The notes under the pieces: model-generated
Database searches by the model: none
What the model was told of the DNA's origin: nothing
The model's input: the letters and a program-made list of their open reading frames with translations, nothing else
Assembly (NCBI GenBank): GCA_937900135.1
Contig: CALCDJ010000087.1
Location: 1-64,000, forward strand
DNA from: an uncultured Blautia sp.
GTDB lineage: Bacteria > Bacillota > Clostridia > Lachnospirales > Lachnospiraceae
Direction of reading: 5' to 3'
Length of the DNA: 64,000 nucleotides
Shown: in pieces, positions 35,919 through 44,982 of the stretch
Position numbering within the stretch: the first letter of the stretch is position 1
Layout: each line of letters opens with the position of its first letter
Translations under genes and position numbers: made by a program

Positions 35919-36704
35919 GTGACAATGGAATTTCAGACTGCCTGCAAGGCATTTGAGAAGTATTTGGATGAATATGACAGAGAGGATGATAAAATTCGTC
36001 TGAAGATTTTGCATACTTATGAGGTGGTAAAATGTGCAGAACAAATTGCAACGGATATGGGACTTTCCAGGGAAGATGTGGAGCTGGCAAAAATCATTGG
36101 TCTGCTCCATGATATTGGAAGATTTGAGCAGATCCGGCGGTATGACAGTTTTCAGTTTACCACCATGGATCATGCCAGATATGGAGCCGGTCTTTTGTTT
36201 GGGAAGAAGGGAATGATCCGTCAGTTTCTTCCAGAGGATTCTTTCGACGCCATCATAGAAAAAGCCATTGAAAAGCACAGCGATTTTGCATTAGAAGGGA
36301 TTGAAGACCCAAGGACGCTGCTCCATGCCAGGCTGATCCGGGATGCAGACAAGCTGGATAACTGCCGGGTAAAAATAGAAGAATCCATACAGACACTTCT
36401 TGGAGTGACAGAGGAAGAGGCGGGAAAAGGGCTGATTTCTCCAAAAGTATGGCAAAGCTGTCTGGAGCGAAAATCGATTCTTTTATCAGATCGGGTAACG
36501 AAGGTAGATTATTGGGTTTCCTATGTAGCTCAGTTTTTTGATGTGAATTTCCCGGAAACCTGTGCCATTATTTTAAAAGAAAATTATCTTCCTTTGATGG
36601 TTCATCGCCTTACCTATGAGGAAAAAGAAACCACTGAAAAAATGGAACAACTACTTCTGAATTGTCAGTTGTTTCTGGAAGAAAAGCTTTCACAAAAACA
36701 ATAA
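35919..36704 (+). CDS. HD domain phosphohydrolase
   Basis: A 261-residue HD-family metal-dependent phosphohydrolase. The metal site is His32, His64-Asp65 (LLHDIGRF), and a later His and Asp in KHSDFALE and LIRDADKLDN. Such proteins hydrolyse nucleotides or small phosphodiesters; the natural substrate here is unknown. Start may be GTG 35919 or ATG 35925; the GGGGAAGG ribosome site suits the GTG slightly better. It is followed 19 bases later by a PHP-type endonuclease-Q-like gene and then a phosphoesterase, so these three form a cluster of metal hydrolases. Confidence 0.82.
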   Translation: MTMEFQTACKAFEKYLDEYDREDDKIRLKILHTYEVVKCAEQIATDMGLSREDVELAKIIGLLHDIGRFEQIRRYDSFQFTTMDHARYGAGLLFGKKGMIRQFLPEDSFDAIIEKAIEKHSDFALEGIEDPRTLLHARLIRDADKLDNCRVKIEESIQTLLGVTEEEAGKGLISPKVWQSCLERKSILLSDRVTKVDYWVSYVAQFFDVNFPETCAIILKENYLPLMVHRLTYEEKETTEKMEQLLLNCQLFLEEKLSQKQ

Positions 36705-36723
36705 ACAGAAGGCAGGTGGAAGG

Positions 36724-37989
36724 GTGAAAGAAATTGCAGATTTGCATATTCATTCCAGATATTCTCGTGCCACCAGTAAACAGGGAACACCGGAATATCT
36801 GGATCTTTGGGCAAGAAAGAAGGGGATTTCTCTTTTGGGAACCGGGGATTTTACCCATCCTGCATGGAGAGAAGAGCTGAAAGAAAAGCTCATTCCAGCG
36901 GAACAGGGGCTATATCGTCTGAAGGAAGGAACTGTTCTGGAACAGAGCAGAAGCTATGGAGAAAAAGCTCCACGTTTTGTATTATCCGGAGAAATCAGTT
37001 CCATTTATAAGAAAAACGGAAAGGTGAGAAAGGTGCACAACCTGATTCTTCTTTCGGGTATGGAGGCAGCGGACAGGCTTTCCGAAAAGCTGGAAACCAT
37101 AGGAAATATCCGTTCAGATGGACGTCCGATTCTGGGACTGGATTGTCGCGATCTTCTGGAAATTATGCTGGATATCTGCCCGGAGGGAATTTTGGTTCCT
37201 GCGCATATCTGGACGCCTCATTTCTCAATGTTCGGGGCATTTTCTGGCTTTGATACCATGGAAGAATGTTTTGAAGATCTCACGCCTTATGTGCATGCAG
37301 TGGAAACAGGTCTGTCCTCAGATCCTCCTATGAACTGGCGGTTGTCGGCACTGGACCGCGTACAGCTGATTTCCAATTCCGATGCACATTCTCCGGCGAA
37401 GCTGGGAAGAGAGGCCAATCTTCTGGAAATTGACCAAAGTTATCAGGGACTTTTCGATGCCATTCAGAAGGGACAGGGCTTACAGGGCACCATTGAATTT
37501 TTTCCAGAAGAAGGAAAGTATCATTTTGACGGGCACAGGAAGTGCCATCTCTGCGTAAGCCCAAAAGAGGCGGAGGCTTACGGAGGAATCTGCCCTGTCT
37601 GTGGCAAAAAGCTAACCCTTGGAGTGGATCACAGGGTGATGCAGCTTTCCAATCGGGAGGAAGGACAGGAAAGAGAAAACAAAAAACCTTTTGAACGTCT
37701 GGTTCCTTTGCCAGAGGTACTTGCTGCCTCTATGGGAAGAACTGTAGCCAGCAAAAAAGTACAGGAGAAATATGAAAATATGCTGGGAACTCTTGGGACA
37801 GAATTTGAGATTCTAAGAGAGATACCTCTGGAGGATATTCAGCGACAGGAGGGAAATCTGATTGCAGAAGGAATCAGAAGAATGCGGTCAGGAGAGGTGA
37901 AATGGGAACCAGGCTTCGATGGAGAATATGGTAAGCTTTGCCTTTTTCATCCGGAAGAAATATCCTGTGCCAGGACAAAAGGGATTTGA
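36724..37989 (+). CDS. Endonuclease Q-like PHP domain protein
   Basis: A 421-residue PHP-fold metallohydrolase of the TIGR00375/EndoQ-like family. Archaeal EndoQ cuts DNA 5' of deaminated bases. The N-terminus has DLHIHSRYSRATSK with the PHP metal histidines, and LLGTGDFTHP follows near residues 38-47. A zinc-ribbon-like segment with CHLC near residues 277-280 and CPVC near 293-296 matches the family. The start is GTG after GGTGGAAGG. Bacterial members are common in Firmicutes but little studied. It lies between HD and YfcE-type hydrolases. Confidence 0.85.
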   Translation: MKEIADLHIHSRYSRATSKQGTPEYLDLWARKKGISLLGTGDFTHPAWREELKEKLIPAEQGLYRLKEGTVLEQSRSYGEKAPRFVLSGEISSIYKKNGKVRKVHNLILLSGMEAADRLSEKLETIGNIRSDGRPILGLDCRDLLEIMLDICPEGILVPAHIWTPHFSMFGAFSGFDTMEECFEDLTPYVHAVETGLSSDPPMNWRLSALDRVQLISNSDAHSPAKLGREANLLEIDQSYQGLFDAIQKGQGLQGTIEFFPEEGKYHFDGHRKCHLCVSPKEAEAYGGICPVCGKKLTLGVDHRVMQLSNREEGQERENKKPFERLVPLPEVLAASMGRTVASKKVQEKYENMLGTLGTEFEILREIPLEDIQRQEGNLIAEGIRRMRSGEVKWEPGFDGEYGKLCLFHPEEISCARTKGI

Positions 37990-38004
37990 TATTGGAGGAG
38001 AAAA

Positions 38005-38460
38005 ATGGCAGTAAAAATCGGGATTATTTCAGATACACATGGTCTTATGCGTCCCCAGGTACTGGAAATATTAAAGACTTGCGACTATATTCTGCATGGG
38101 GGAGATATCAACAAAGAAGAAATTCTGGATATGATCCGTCCCCTGGCTTCAATTTATGTAGTAAGAGGAAATAACGACAAAGAATGGGCAGAAGGGCTTT
38201 CCAAATCCCTCCGGTTTCGCATTGAAGGTGTGGAATTTTTTATGGTACACAACAAAAAAGATGTGGACTGGGAACTGGGGAATGCCCAGGTGGTAATCTT
38301 CGGTCATACCCATAAATATTTTGAAAAAATCATAGATGGAAGGCTGTGGCTGAACCCGGGAAGCTGTGGCAGAAGGCGCTTTGACCAGGAGATTACCATG
38401 GCAGTTATGACTGTAGAAAATGGAAGCTATCAGGTGGAAAAAATACAGATTGAGCCATGA
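38005..38460 (+). CDS. YfcE-type metallophosphoesterase
   Basis: A 151-residue calcineurin-like phosphodiesterase. Metal-binding motifs appear in order: SDTHG (Asp10, His12), HGGDI, RGNND, and the C-terminal GHTH, followed by NPGSCGR. Members hydrolyse small phosphodiesters with Mn2+, and the physiological substrate is generally unknown. It starts 15 bases after the EndoQ-like gene behind TTGGAGGAG, so is likely co-transcribed with it. Confidence 0.92.
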   Translation: MAVKIGIISDTHGLMRPQVLEILKTCDYILHGGDINKEEILDMIRPLASIYVVRGNNDKEWAEGLSKSLRFRIEGVEFFMVHNKKDVDWELGNAQVVIFGHTHKYFEKIIDGRLWLNPGSCGRRRFDQEITMAVMTVENGSYQVEKIQIEP

Positions 38461-38467
38461 AGAACGC

Positions 38468-38496
38468 TTGACAAGGAAGGGGCAGAAGCCTATAAT
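38468..38496 (+). promoter_or_regulatory. Consensus sigma-A promoter for lrgAB
   Basis: TTGACA (38468-38473), 17 bases, TATAAT (38491-38496), both perfect. Confidence 0.85.
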
Positions 38497-38545
38497 TTAA
38501 TCTCGTTAAGTGGTACCAAACAAGGAGACCACAGGAGGCAAAAAG

Positions 38546-38911
38546 ATGAAGTATGTAAGACAATTTCTGATTATTCTGCTGATATCATTTCTGGGAGAGG
38601 TACTTTATGAGGTTTTGCCCCTTCCGATTCCTGCCAGTGTGTATGGACTGGTTCTTATGCTGACTGCATTGGGAACCGGTATTTTGAAGGTTGGTCAGGT
38701 AAGGGAGGCCTCTGCGCTTTTGATTGAAGCCATGCCTGTTATGTTTATCCCTGCCGGTGTAGGACTTATGACTTCCTGGAACACCTTAAAACCGGTGTTT
38801 TTTCCGGTTATAGTGATTACCGTATTGACCACAGTGATTGTTATGGTGATTACCGGACGGGTGACGCAGGCAGTGATCAAGAGGGACAGAAAGGAGCAAA
38901 ACCATGATTGA
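38546..38911 (+). CDS. lrgA: LrgA/CidA family holin-like membrane protein
   Basis: A 121-residue membrane protein with four hydrophobic helices and the LrgA/CidA pattern (PLPIPASVYGL near residues 26-36, then MPVMFIPAGVGLM). It works with LrgB. The pair has been linked to murein hydrolase control and, in some species, to pyruvate or glycolate transport. The start at 38546 has CAGGAGG upstream. Its end overlaps lrgB by eight bases. Confidence 0.92.
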   Translation: MKYVRQFLIILLISFLGEVLYEVLPLPIPASVYGLVLMLTALGTGILKVGQVREASALLIEAMPVMFIPAGVGLMTSWNTLKPVFFPVIVITVLTTVIVMVITGRVTQAVIKRDRKEQNHD

Positions 38912-39596
38912 ATTTCTGGAAAATTCTGTGTTCTGGGGCGCAGCAATCAGCCTTCTTGCGTATGAATTTGGACTTTTATTGAAGAAAAAATTCAAAATGG
39001 CAATTTTTAATCCTCTTTTAATGGCAATTTTTTGTGTGATTGGTATTCTTGCCGTTCTGGGAGTAGATTACCAAAAATACAATGAAGGAGGAAAATATTT
39101 AAGTTATCTCCTTACACCAGCTACAGTATGCCTTGCGGTTCCCCTGTATGAGCAGCTGTCTCTTTTAAAAAAGAATCTGAAAGCCGTTGCAGCCGGGATT
39201 ATCTCCGGTGTGCTGGCAAGTCTTGTGAGCGTTTTTCTTCTGGCAAAGATGTTTCAGCTTTCCCATGAACAATATGTAACCCTTCTTCCCAAATCCATTA
39301 CCACGGCCATTGGCATGGGAGTTTCCGAAGAACTTGGAGGGATTGTCACGATTACTGTGGCGGTGATTATTATTACCGGTGTTCTTGGAAACATGATTGG
39401 AGAACTGGTATGTAAAATTTTTCGTATTCAGGACCCCATTGCAAAGGGCCTGGCTCTTGGTACCTCAGCCCACGCCATTGGTACGGCAAAGGCCATGGAA
39501 CTGGGAGAGGTGGAAGGCGCTATGAGCAGTCTTGCGATTGCAGTTGCCGGACTTTTGACGGTGATTGCGGCATCTGTATTTGCCGGATTTATGTAA
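38904..39596 (+). CDS. lrgB: LrgB family membrane protein
   Basis: A 230-residue polytopic membrane partner of LrgA. It has the LrgB hallmarks LLPKSITTAIGMGVSEELGG (about 128-147) and GTSAHAIGTAKA (about 188-199). It may act as transporter or as regulator of cell-wall hydrolases. The gene overlaps lrgA, so the two are made together. A terminator with an unusually large loop follows. Confidence 0.93.
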   Translation: MIEFLENSVFWGAAISLLAYEFGLLLKKKFKMAIFNPLLMAIFCVIGILAVLGVDYQKYNEGGKYLSYLLTPATVCLAVPLYEQLSLLKKNLKAVAAGIISGVLASLVSVFLLAKMFQLSHEQYVTLLPKSITTAIGMGVSEELGGIVTITVAVIIITGVLGNMIGELVCKIFRIQDPIAKGLALGTSAHAIGTAKAMELGEVEGAMSSLAIAVAGLLTVIAASVFAGFM

Positions 39597-39655
39597 ACTG
39601 CTTCTGGATTTATATGGGGATGCTTATGCAGCGTTGTAATAAAAGAATGAGATCT

Positions 39656-39720
39656 TACACCTTTCAAATGGTATTGTATCTGAAATAGATAAAAATATGG
39701 TTTGAAAGGTGTATTTTTTT
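39656..39720 (+). terminator. Terminator with 13-bp stem and 32-nt loop
   Basis: TACACCTTTCAAA (39656-39668) pairs perfectly with TTTGAAAGGTGTA (39701-39713), followed by seven T. The 32-base loop is much larger than usual. Confidence 0.75.
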
Positions 39721-39867
39721 GTTGGTTTTCAACAAAAAAGAACAAAAGTTCGATAAAGAAATCTGGTTCCGTTCTATTGGACATTTAATATGCTATAATA
39801 CACAAAACAAAGGGAAAACAAAAAGATGTTCGGAAAATATGTTCATATGAAATAGGAGGGTACCAAG

Positions 39868-40134
39868 ATGTGGAGTGGAGAGAACAGAACAGACAATAAG
39901 AAAATTATAGCCATTGCAGAGGCCGGATATACGGAAATTTCCAGAAGAGAGGAGAAAGGAAGGAAGCTATCCTCATTTATGGCGATGGTTCTCGGTGCAG
40001 CCGTGACCCTTGAGATCATAATTGCAGGGGCTATGATGCTGAATATTGATTTTCACGGAGTAGACGGGATTGCCCTTGGCTTTGTGTTTATGGTATTATA
40101 CTTTGGAGTAGTTGCTGTTTTAACAGATAAATAA
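39868..40134 (+). CDS. Small two-helix membrane protein of unknown function
   Basis: An 88-residue protein with a polar basic N-terminal 35 residues and two hydrophobic helices (about 37-58 and 67-85). I do not recognise a family. It has its own extended -10 promoter (TGCTATAAT near 39790) and an AGGAGG site, so it is a real gene. A WYL-type regulator gene begins 13 bases after it, and the two are probably co-transcribed, which hints at a small regulated envelope function. Confidence 0.6.
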   Translation: MWSGENRTDNKKIIAIAEAGYTEISRREEKGRKLSSFMAMVLGAAVTLEIIIAGAMMLNIDFHGVDGIALGFVFMVLYFGVVAVLTDK

Positions 40135-40147
40135 AGGAGAAAGTTCG

Positions 40148-41140
40148 ATGCCCAGGTCACGTAACCAGAAAACCAAAATTCTACATATCATGAAGTTTTT
40201 TCTTGAACGAACCGATGAGAATCATCCGGCAAAAGGACAGGATATTCTTACATATATGGAGAACTGCGGGATTCCGGTGGAGAGAAAGACTATTTACAGT
40301 GATATAGAAACCCTTCAGTCTTTTGGCATGGATATTGTAAGCCGCAGAGGCAAGGAAGGTGGCTATTATCTGAATAGCCGTACATTTGAGCTTGCAGAAC
40401 TGCAGCTTCTTGTGGATGCGGTACAGTCCAGCAAGTTTATGACTCTGAGCAAGTCCAGGAAACTAATCCAGAAGCTGGAAAGCCTTACCAGTGTTCACAA
40501 TGCCAGACGGCTTCAGAGGCAGGTATATATACAGAACCGTGTCAAGAATATGAATGAGGATATTTACAGCAATATTGACAAAATCCATCAGGCGATTGCT
40601 GATAATCAGCAGATCAGCTTTCAGTATTTTGAGTGGACGGTGAGAAAGACGATTCTTCTTCGGAAAAACGGAGAGCGTTATCAGGTCAGCCCATGGGCGC
40701 TGATCTGGAAGGATGAGAATTATTATCTGATTGGGATGGACAGCCGAAGCGGTATTGTGAAGCATTATCGTGTGGATAAAATGCTGAACATGAGTCTGGA
40801 AGAAGAACCGCGAAGAGGGGAAGAGATCTTTCGGGAGACAGATGCAGCCAGTGTTGCCATTCGCTCTTTTGGAATGTTCGGGGGAAAGACGGAACCGGTG
40901 AAGCTGATGTTTGAGAGCCATCTGATTGGCGTGGTACTGGATCGTTTTGGCAGAGAAATCCAGGTGATTCCCAGGGGAGAAGAGTATTTTACCGTTACGG
41001 TTCCTGTGAATATCAGTCCTCAGTTTTTCGGCTGGCTGGCTGGTTTTGGAGCAGAAGCTGAAATTCTGGAACCTTCCCGTGTTCGGAAGGAATATTGCCG
41101 TTTTTTGAAAAAAGCGCTGGAGAAATACAGCAGAAAATAA
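40148..41140 (+). CDS. WYL domain transcriptional regulator
   Basis: A 330-residue DeoR/YafY-type regulator. Residues about 10-70 form a winged helix-turn-helix (HTH_11-like, with ERKTIYSDIETLQSFG). Residues about 140-220 form the WYL domain with SPWALIWKDENYYLIG, and a WCX-like C-terminal extension follows. WYL proteins sense nucleic acids or nucleotides in some systems. No defence genes are near, so this is likely an ordinary metabolic or stress regulator. The start has AAGGAG upstream. Confidence 0.87.
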   Translation: MPRSRNQKTKILHIMKFFLERTDENHPAKGQDILTYMENCGIPVERKTIYSDIETLQSFGMDIVSRRGKEGGYYLNSRTFELAELQLLVDAVQSSKFMTLSKSRKLIQKLESLTSVHNARRLQRQVYIQNRVKNMNEDIYSNIDKIHQAIADNQQISFQYFEWTVRKTILLRKNGERYQVSPWALIWKDENYYLIGMDSRSGIVKHYRVDKMLNMSLEEEPRRGEEIFRETDAASVAIRSFGMFGGKTEPVKLMFESHLIGVVLDRFGREIQVIPRGEEYFTVTVPVNISPQFFGWLAGFGAEAEILEPSRVRKEYCRFLKKALEKYSRK

Positions 41141-41185
41141 AAACGGCAGACATAAAGTAAAGTATCATGTCAGGAGTGAACGGAA

Positions 41186-42163
41186 ATGACAGTGAAAACA
41201 AGATTACTGCAATTATTGGAAGCCCATAAGGGAGAAACGCTGTCGGGAGAGAGTCTGGCAGCAGAACTTCAATGTACAAGGGCTGCAATCTGGAAGGCAG
41301 TGAAGGCTCTGCGGGAGGAAGGTTATGTGATTACAGCCGGAACCAACAGGGGGTATATGCTGTCCAGAGAAAGCAGTCCTTTGTCCCTGGAAGGGATCCG
41401 GGCGCATCTGGAGCTCCCGGATGTCTATATGAAATTTTATGAGGAACTGGAATCCACCAATCAGACGGCCAAGGAGGCGGTGGTTGCCAGAGCGGCAGGG
41501 CATGGAAGCTTTGTGCTGGCCAGGACGCAGACAGCAGGAAGAGGAAGACGGGGAAGAGAATTTTATTCTCCGAAGGATGCCGGCTTGTATTTAAGCGTAA
41601 TCCTGAAGCCGAAAGAGAAACTTCGGGACAGTCTTTTGCTTACTACGGCAGCGGCGACAGCTGTATACAGGGCTGTGAGAGAAGTGTGTGAAGAAGAACT
41701 TTCCATAAAATGGGTCAATGACCTCTACTGTCGTGGGAAGAAGGTGTGCGGCATCCTTACAGAAGCGATCACAGATTTTGAAAGCGGTGATATTGAGGCT
41801 GCGATTGTGGGAATCGGATTGAATCTTTACGAGGAACCGGGAGGCTATCCCAGGGAACTGTCCCAGGTGGCTGGAGGAATTTTTGAAGATCGTCAGGCAG
41901 CGGAACGTATAGATTTGAATTGTCTGGTAGCAGCGGTGATCAATGCACTTCTGGAGGAAACAGGAAATCTGCACCTTTCAGAAATTTATGTTGCGCATAA
42001 TCTGATTCCAGGCAGGCGGATCACCATTACAGATGGCACACACAGTCGTACAGCGCAGGCGCTTTCCATTTATGAAGATGGAAGACTGGAGGTACAGGAG
42101 GAAGATGGAAGTATTTCGCTCTTATCTTATGGGGAAGTCTCTGTTCTTCCGTTTTCGTATTAG
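41186..42163 (+). CDS. birA: Bifunctional biotin ligase/biotin operon repressor
   Basis: A 325-residue BirA with an N-terminal helix-turn-helix (about 1-60), a catalytic biotinyl-ligase domain with GRGRRGR at 118-124 and SIKWVNDLY (about 173-181), and a C-terminal SH3-like domain. It attaches biotin to carboxylase carrier proteins via biotinyl-AMP and, in this two-domain form, represses biotin genes. No bio genes are in the window. The start is the ATG at 41186 behind CAGGAG. Confidence 0.94.
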   Translation: MTVKTRLLQLLEAHKGETLSGESLAAELQCTRAAIWKAVKALREEGYVITAGTNRGYMLSRESSPLSLEGIRAHLELPDVYMKFYEELESTNQTAKEAVVARAAGHGSFVLARTQTAGRGRRGREFYSPKDAGLYLSVILKPKEKLRDSLLLTTAAATAVYRAVREVCEEELSIKWVNDLYCRGKKVCGILTEAITDFESGDIEAAIVGIGLNLYEEPGGYPRELSQVAGGIFEDRQAAERIDLNCLVAAVINALLEETGNLHLSEIYVAHNLIPGRRITITDGTHSRTAQALSIYEDGRLEVQEEDGSISLLSYGEVSVLPFSY

Positions 42164-42313
42164 AAATATGTAATATAAGAATTACAATATAAAAAAAAGG
42201 TGTGTTAAGCTATATACATGAAACAGAAAGACATCTGTGGGAGAGAATCTTTGAAGGAGAGATTCTCACAGATGGATGGGACTTAAGGTTCCAGGATATG
42301 AGGAGGAATGTGT

Positions 42314-43174
42314 ATGAAGAAGCTGAAAACATACTTTGCAGGAATTTTAGCAGGAATTCTGTTGTTTTCCTCTGCAGGTACGGCAATGGCAGAACCTGCG
42401 GCAAAGACAAAGAATCCCTCTATGATGACTTTGGAGACCAATCGTACCTACCAACAGTTTGATATAACCGGAGACGGGAAGGCAGATCGGATTTCTTTTA
42501 AATTAAAACCCACATACAGCGGTCTGGTACCCAGGCAGGGCTATCTGAAGGTTTATGTCAATGAAAAGACAGCTCTCACCCTGAAGGATCGTTATTATCA
42601 GGGAGATTACACCGGGAAATATGATGTGAAGCTTTGTACTGTTAATCCGGAGGATATTTTTCTGTTTGTCCGGGCAATAAGCTGTACAGATCATTGTAAT
42701 TTTGCAAGATTATATCGCTATAAGAACGGGAAACTACAGCAGATGCTGGATCTGAAAAAAATTTATAAAAAAATATTCCTCTATCGGGAATCTATGGATG
42801 TGAAAGAGGTTACAGACAGGGGAATCGTATTTCGATGGTATGGACAGGCAGGCGCTGTTGGCGCGTTGAACTGGACAACTACTATGGCATGGAATGGTTA
42901 CAAATTTTATCGTCCAAGCAAAACCTGCAGAGTGACAGAGGAAGACCGGAATCGTTCCTGGACAGCAGAGAGAACCTTTTCCGTGTATAAGACGGCAGCT
43001 CTGAAAACAAAAGTATTTTTTGTAAAGGCAGGAGATAAGGTAAAGATTACTCATGTTTATAACAATTCCAAACGTCTTTTTGTTCGTGTTGTGAATAAGA
43101 AAGGACAGGCGGGCTGGGTTCCCTGCCCAAATGAATACAGCAAATATTTTAAAGAAGCAGTTTATGTAGGATAG
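42314..43174 (+). CDS. Secreted protein with C-terminal SH3-like domain
   Basis: A 286-residue exported protein. A signal peptide (about residues 1-26, ending T-A-M-A) is clear. The mature N-terminus has a D-x-T-G-D-G-K-A-D calcium-loop-like motif near residues 49-57. The last 70 residues (from about 215) resemble a bacterial SH3 domain, with VKAGDKVKITHV and GWVPCP, usual for cell-wall binding. The middle is unassigned. I prefer the ATG at 42314 over a GTG two codons earlier because AGGAGG spacing is better. It converges on the minus-strand sigma operon at a shared terminator. Confidence 0.75.
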   Translation: MKKLKTYFAGILAGILLFSSAGTAMAEPAAKTKNPSMMTLETNRTYQQFDITGDGKADRISFKLKPTYSGLVPRQGYLKVYVNEKTALTLKDRYYQGDYTGKYDVKLCTVNPEDIFLFVRAISCTDHCNFARLYRYKNGKLQQMLDLKKIYKKIFLYRESMDVKEVTDRGIVFRWYGQAGAVGALNWTTTMAWNGYKFYRPSKTCRVTEEDRNRSWTAERTFSVYKTAALKTKVFFVKAGDKVKITHVYNNSKRLFVRVVNKKGQAGWVPCPNEYSKYFKEAVYVG

Positions 43175-43205
43175 AAATTCAGGGAAACTCTGAGTTTTCA
43201 TAAAA

Positions 43206-43238
43206 AAAGTCCGGGGCCATTATGGTCACGGACTTTTT
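43206..43238. terminator. Bidirectional terminator
   Basis: AAAGTCCG (43206-43213) pairs with CGGACTTT, with an A-run on the left and TTTTT on the right, and an inner GGCCAT/ATGGTC pairing. It separates the convergent secreted-protein gene and sigma-operon genes. Confidence 0.75.
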
Positions 43239-43253
43239 GCAATAGGATTTCTT

Positions 43254-43970
43254 TTAAAGTGTTTCCTGAGAAGACGGAGTGTCATCTGCCGGGGGATCAA
43301 GGATAGGATCTTCGATGGAAGTTTCTGTCTGGCTGTTCTCTGAAATCGGGGAAAGGGGTTCTGTGATTGTTGGCGCTTTTTCTTCTGCCGGGGAAACTTC
43401 CTGCTGATAAGGACGATAAGGTTCCCAGTAATGAGCCTCTTCCTTGGGTTCTTCCTTCATGATACGCTGTTTTTTGTCGGAAAGGATATAAAATCCGGCA
43501 AGGATAATTGCTACAGCAAGGATGATCTGAGGAAGCTGATAGCTGATGCTCTGGATCAGATTTCCAAGTCTTCCAGGGAAGAACCAGTACAGAATGTCTG
43601 CAAAGTTGTTGCACAGAATGGAAATACCAAAAACAATCAGGATTACAGACACAAGCATACGGTATTTTCGGATAAAGGTATCCATATCTCCGAAAAGTTG
43701 ATCCAGATGAAGGACATATTTGTCTTCTACGGAATAAAATTCCTCTTCGCTAAGGGATTTCAGATTGTGTACATTGAAAAAGCTATAGAACCAGAGGATA
43801 GGAAGAAACATGATGATCCAGCTCATCCCGGTTCCTGCGCTTAATGCAATAACGGACCAGAAAATGGTCATAATGCTGATTCCCTGTTTTTGAAATCCCA
43901 TATACATTTCTCCAGCTCCTGGAATCAGAGAGAAGAGAAATAGCCAAAAGCCTTTTTTTTGTTTTGTCAT
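43254..43970 (-). CDS. Membrane protein in sigma/anti-sigma operon
   Basis: A 238-residue protein with an N-terminal TM2-like hairpin (LIPGAGEMYMGFQKQG, about residues 12-27, then hydrophobic segments), two further helices near 100-160, and a long acidic, proline-rich C-terminal tail of about 65 residues. I do not assign a function. The start at 43970 has GGAGG, and the gene overlaps nothing but begins one base after the anti-sigma stop region, so it is the third gene of the sigma operon and a likely regulon or signalling partner. Confidence 0.75.
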   Translation of the reverse strand: MTKQKKGFWLFLFSLIPGAGEMYMGFQKQGISIMTIFWSVIALSAGTGMSWIIMFLPILWFYSFFNVHNLKSLSEEEFYSVEDKYVLHLDQLFGDMDTFIRKYRMLVSVILIVFGISILCNNFADILYWFFPGRLGNLIQSISYQLPQIILAVAIILAGFYILSDKKQRIMKEEPKEEAHYWEPYRPYQQEVSPAEEKAPTITEPLSPISENSQTETSIEDPILDPPADDTPSSQETL

Positions 43971-43971
43971 A

Positions 43972-44475
43972 TTAATTTCCTCCATTTATGATTTTATTTG
44001 AAAAGTCCTGAAGATAGTCCGTAAACTTTCTGGAATGATGGGAAATCTGCATTCCAAGTTCCCGGGAAAATCGGTAAAGATTCTGATTGCGAGCCTCATA
44101 GGGTTCAGGCGCCGGGACGCTTTCCACTTTTATCTGGGCCTGACCGGGTACCTGAAAAGAGGAAAAGTCAATCTGATTGACGCAAAACAGAAGGAACAGA
44201 GCTGCAACTACACCGGTGGCTGTGCGAAGGGCGCAGTACAGAAGCTGCATTTTTCGTGAGGCAGAAGAAAATGCCCTGGCAGTTTTTACCTCAGGAGAAG
44301 CAGCTTTGGTAAGAATCTGTTCTTTTAAACAGCAAGGAGTGGGAACGGTTTCCTGTTCCATAAATTGTTCCAGACAAAAATCGCATTGGTCAATATGCTC
44401 TAAAAACTGGATCATCTGATCCGTATCCATGGTCTGGTTCTGAAAAGAATCCAGAGAATCCCGTGAAAGATGCAT
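43972..44475 (-). CDS. Anti-sigma factor with zinc-type HxxxCxxC motif
   Basis: A 167-residue single-pass membrane protein. The N-terminal cytoplasmic part has His27-x3-Cys31-x2-Cys34 (HIDQCDFC), the zinc anti-sigma motif that binds and inhibits ECF sigma factors. One hydrophobic helix lies near residues 84-103, and the remaining 60 residues would be outside the cell as the sensor part. Its ATG directly follows the stop codon of the sigma gene, giving tight coupling. The signal it senses is unknown. Confidence 0.85.
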   Translation of the reverse strand: MHLSRDSLDSFQNQTMDTDQMIQFLEHIDQCDFCLEQFMEQETVPTPCCLKEQILTKAASPEVKTARAFSSASRKMQLLYCALRTATGVVAALFLLFCVNQIDFSSFQVPGQAQIKVESVPAPEPYEARNQNLYRFSRELGMQISHHSRKFTDYLQDFSNKIINGGN

Positions 44476-44982
44476 CTAATCACTCCTCTCTTTTAACATT
44501 TTTTTCAACATGGCTTTCGCCCGGTAAAGCTGTGTCTGAACGGTTTTTGGATGCTTCTGTTGTCTGTGCGCGATCTCAGAGACAGAAAGGTCTTCACAAA
44601 AATGAGCTGTGGCTACTTCCATGTAAGGACTTTTTAATTGTTGGCAAAGCCATCGCACATGTCCCCGGGAGTCTTCCATGAGACAGGTTTCCTCAGGGGT
44701 AGAGGACTGATCCGGAAGTTGAGAAAAAAAAGTTTCCTCTGCGGGGATGGTACGCCGTCCGGCTGCTTTAAGAAAGTCCAGACATTTACGGACTGCAATC
44801 TTACTCAGCCAGGCTTTTTCGTAGGCGCCATCAAATCGGGATAGGTTCTTATATGCAGATAAAAACACCTCTTGGGTGAGATCTTCTGCATCAAAAGGGT
44901 TGCCGATGGACTTCAGGCAAATGGAATATATTAAATTCTGATACTGGTCTATTAAATATTCCAGATATTGTTCCCGTGAAAT
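44476..44982 (-). CDS. ECF-type RNA polymerase sigma factor, probable ATT start
   Basis: A 168-residue RpoE-like sigma factor. Region 2 (about residues 8-70) contains the typical AEDLTQEVFLSAYKNL segment; region 4 (about 110-160) has the helix-turn-helix SVSEIAHRQQKHPKTVQTQL. The frame has no ATG, GTG or TTG between an in-frame TGA upstream and a GTG that would cut region 2 in half. An ATT at 44982 lies eight bases after AAAGGGGG and would give a normal length, so I take ATT as the start. It is followed by its anti-sigma gene with no gap. Confidence 0.82.
   Translation of the reverse strand: MSREQYLEYLIDQYQNLIYSICLKSIGNPFDAEDLTQEVFLSAYKNLSRFDGAYEKAWLSKIAVRKCLDFLKAAGRRTIPAEETFFSQLPDQSSTPEETCLMEDSRGHVRWLCQQLKSPYMEVATAHFCEDLSVSEIAHRQQKHPKTVQTQLYRAKAMLKKMLKERSD

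Noticed and set aside
40148..41140. WYL regulator as a marker for a defence system
   Set aside because: Flanked by a small membrane protein and birA; no defence genes within 10 kb.
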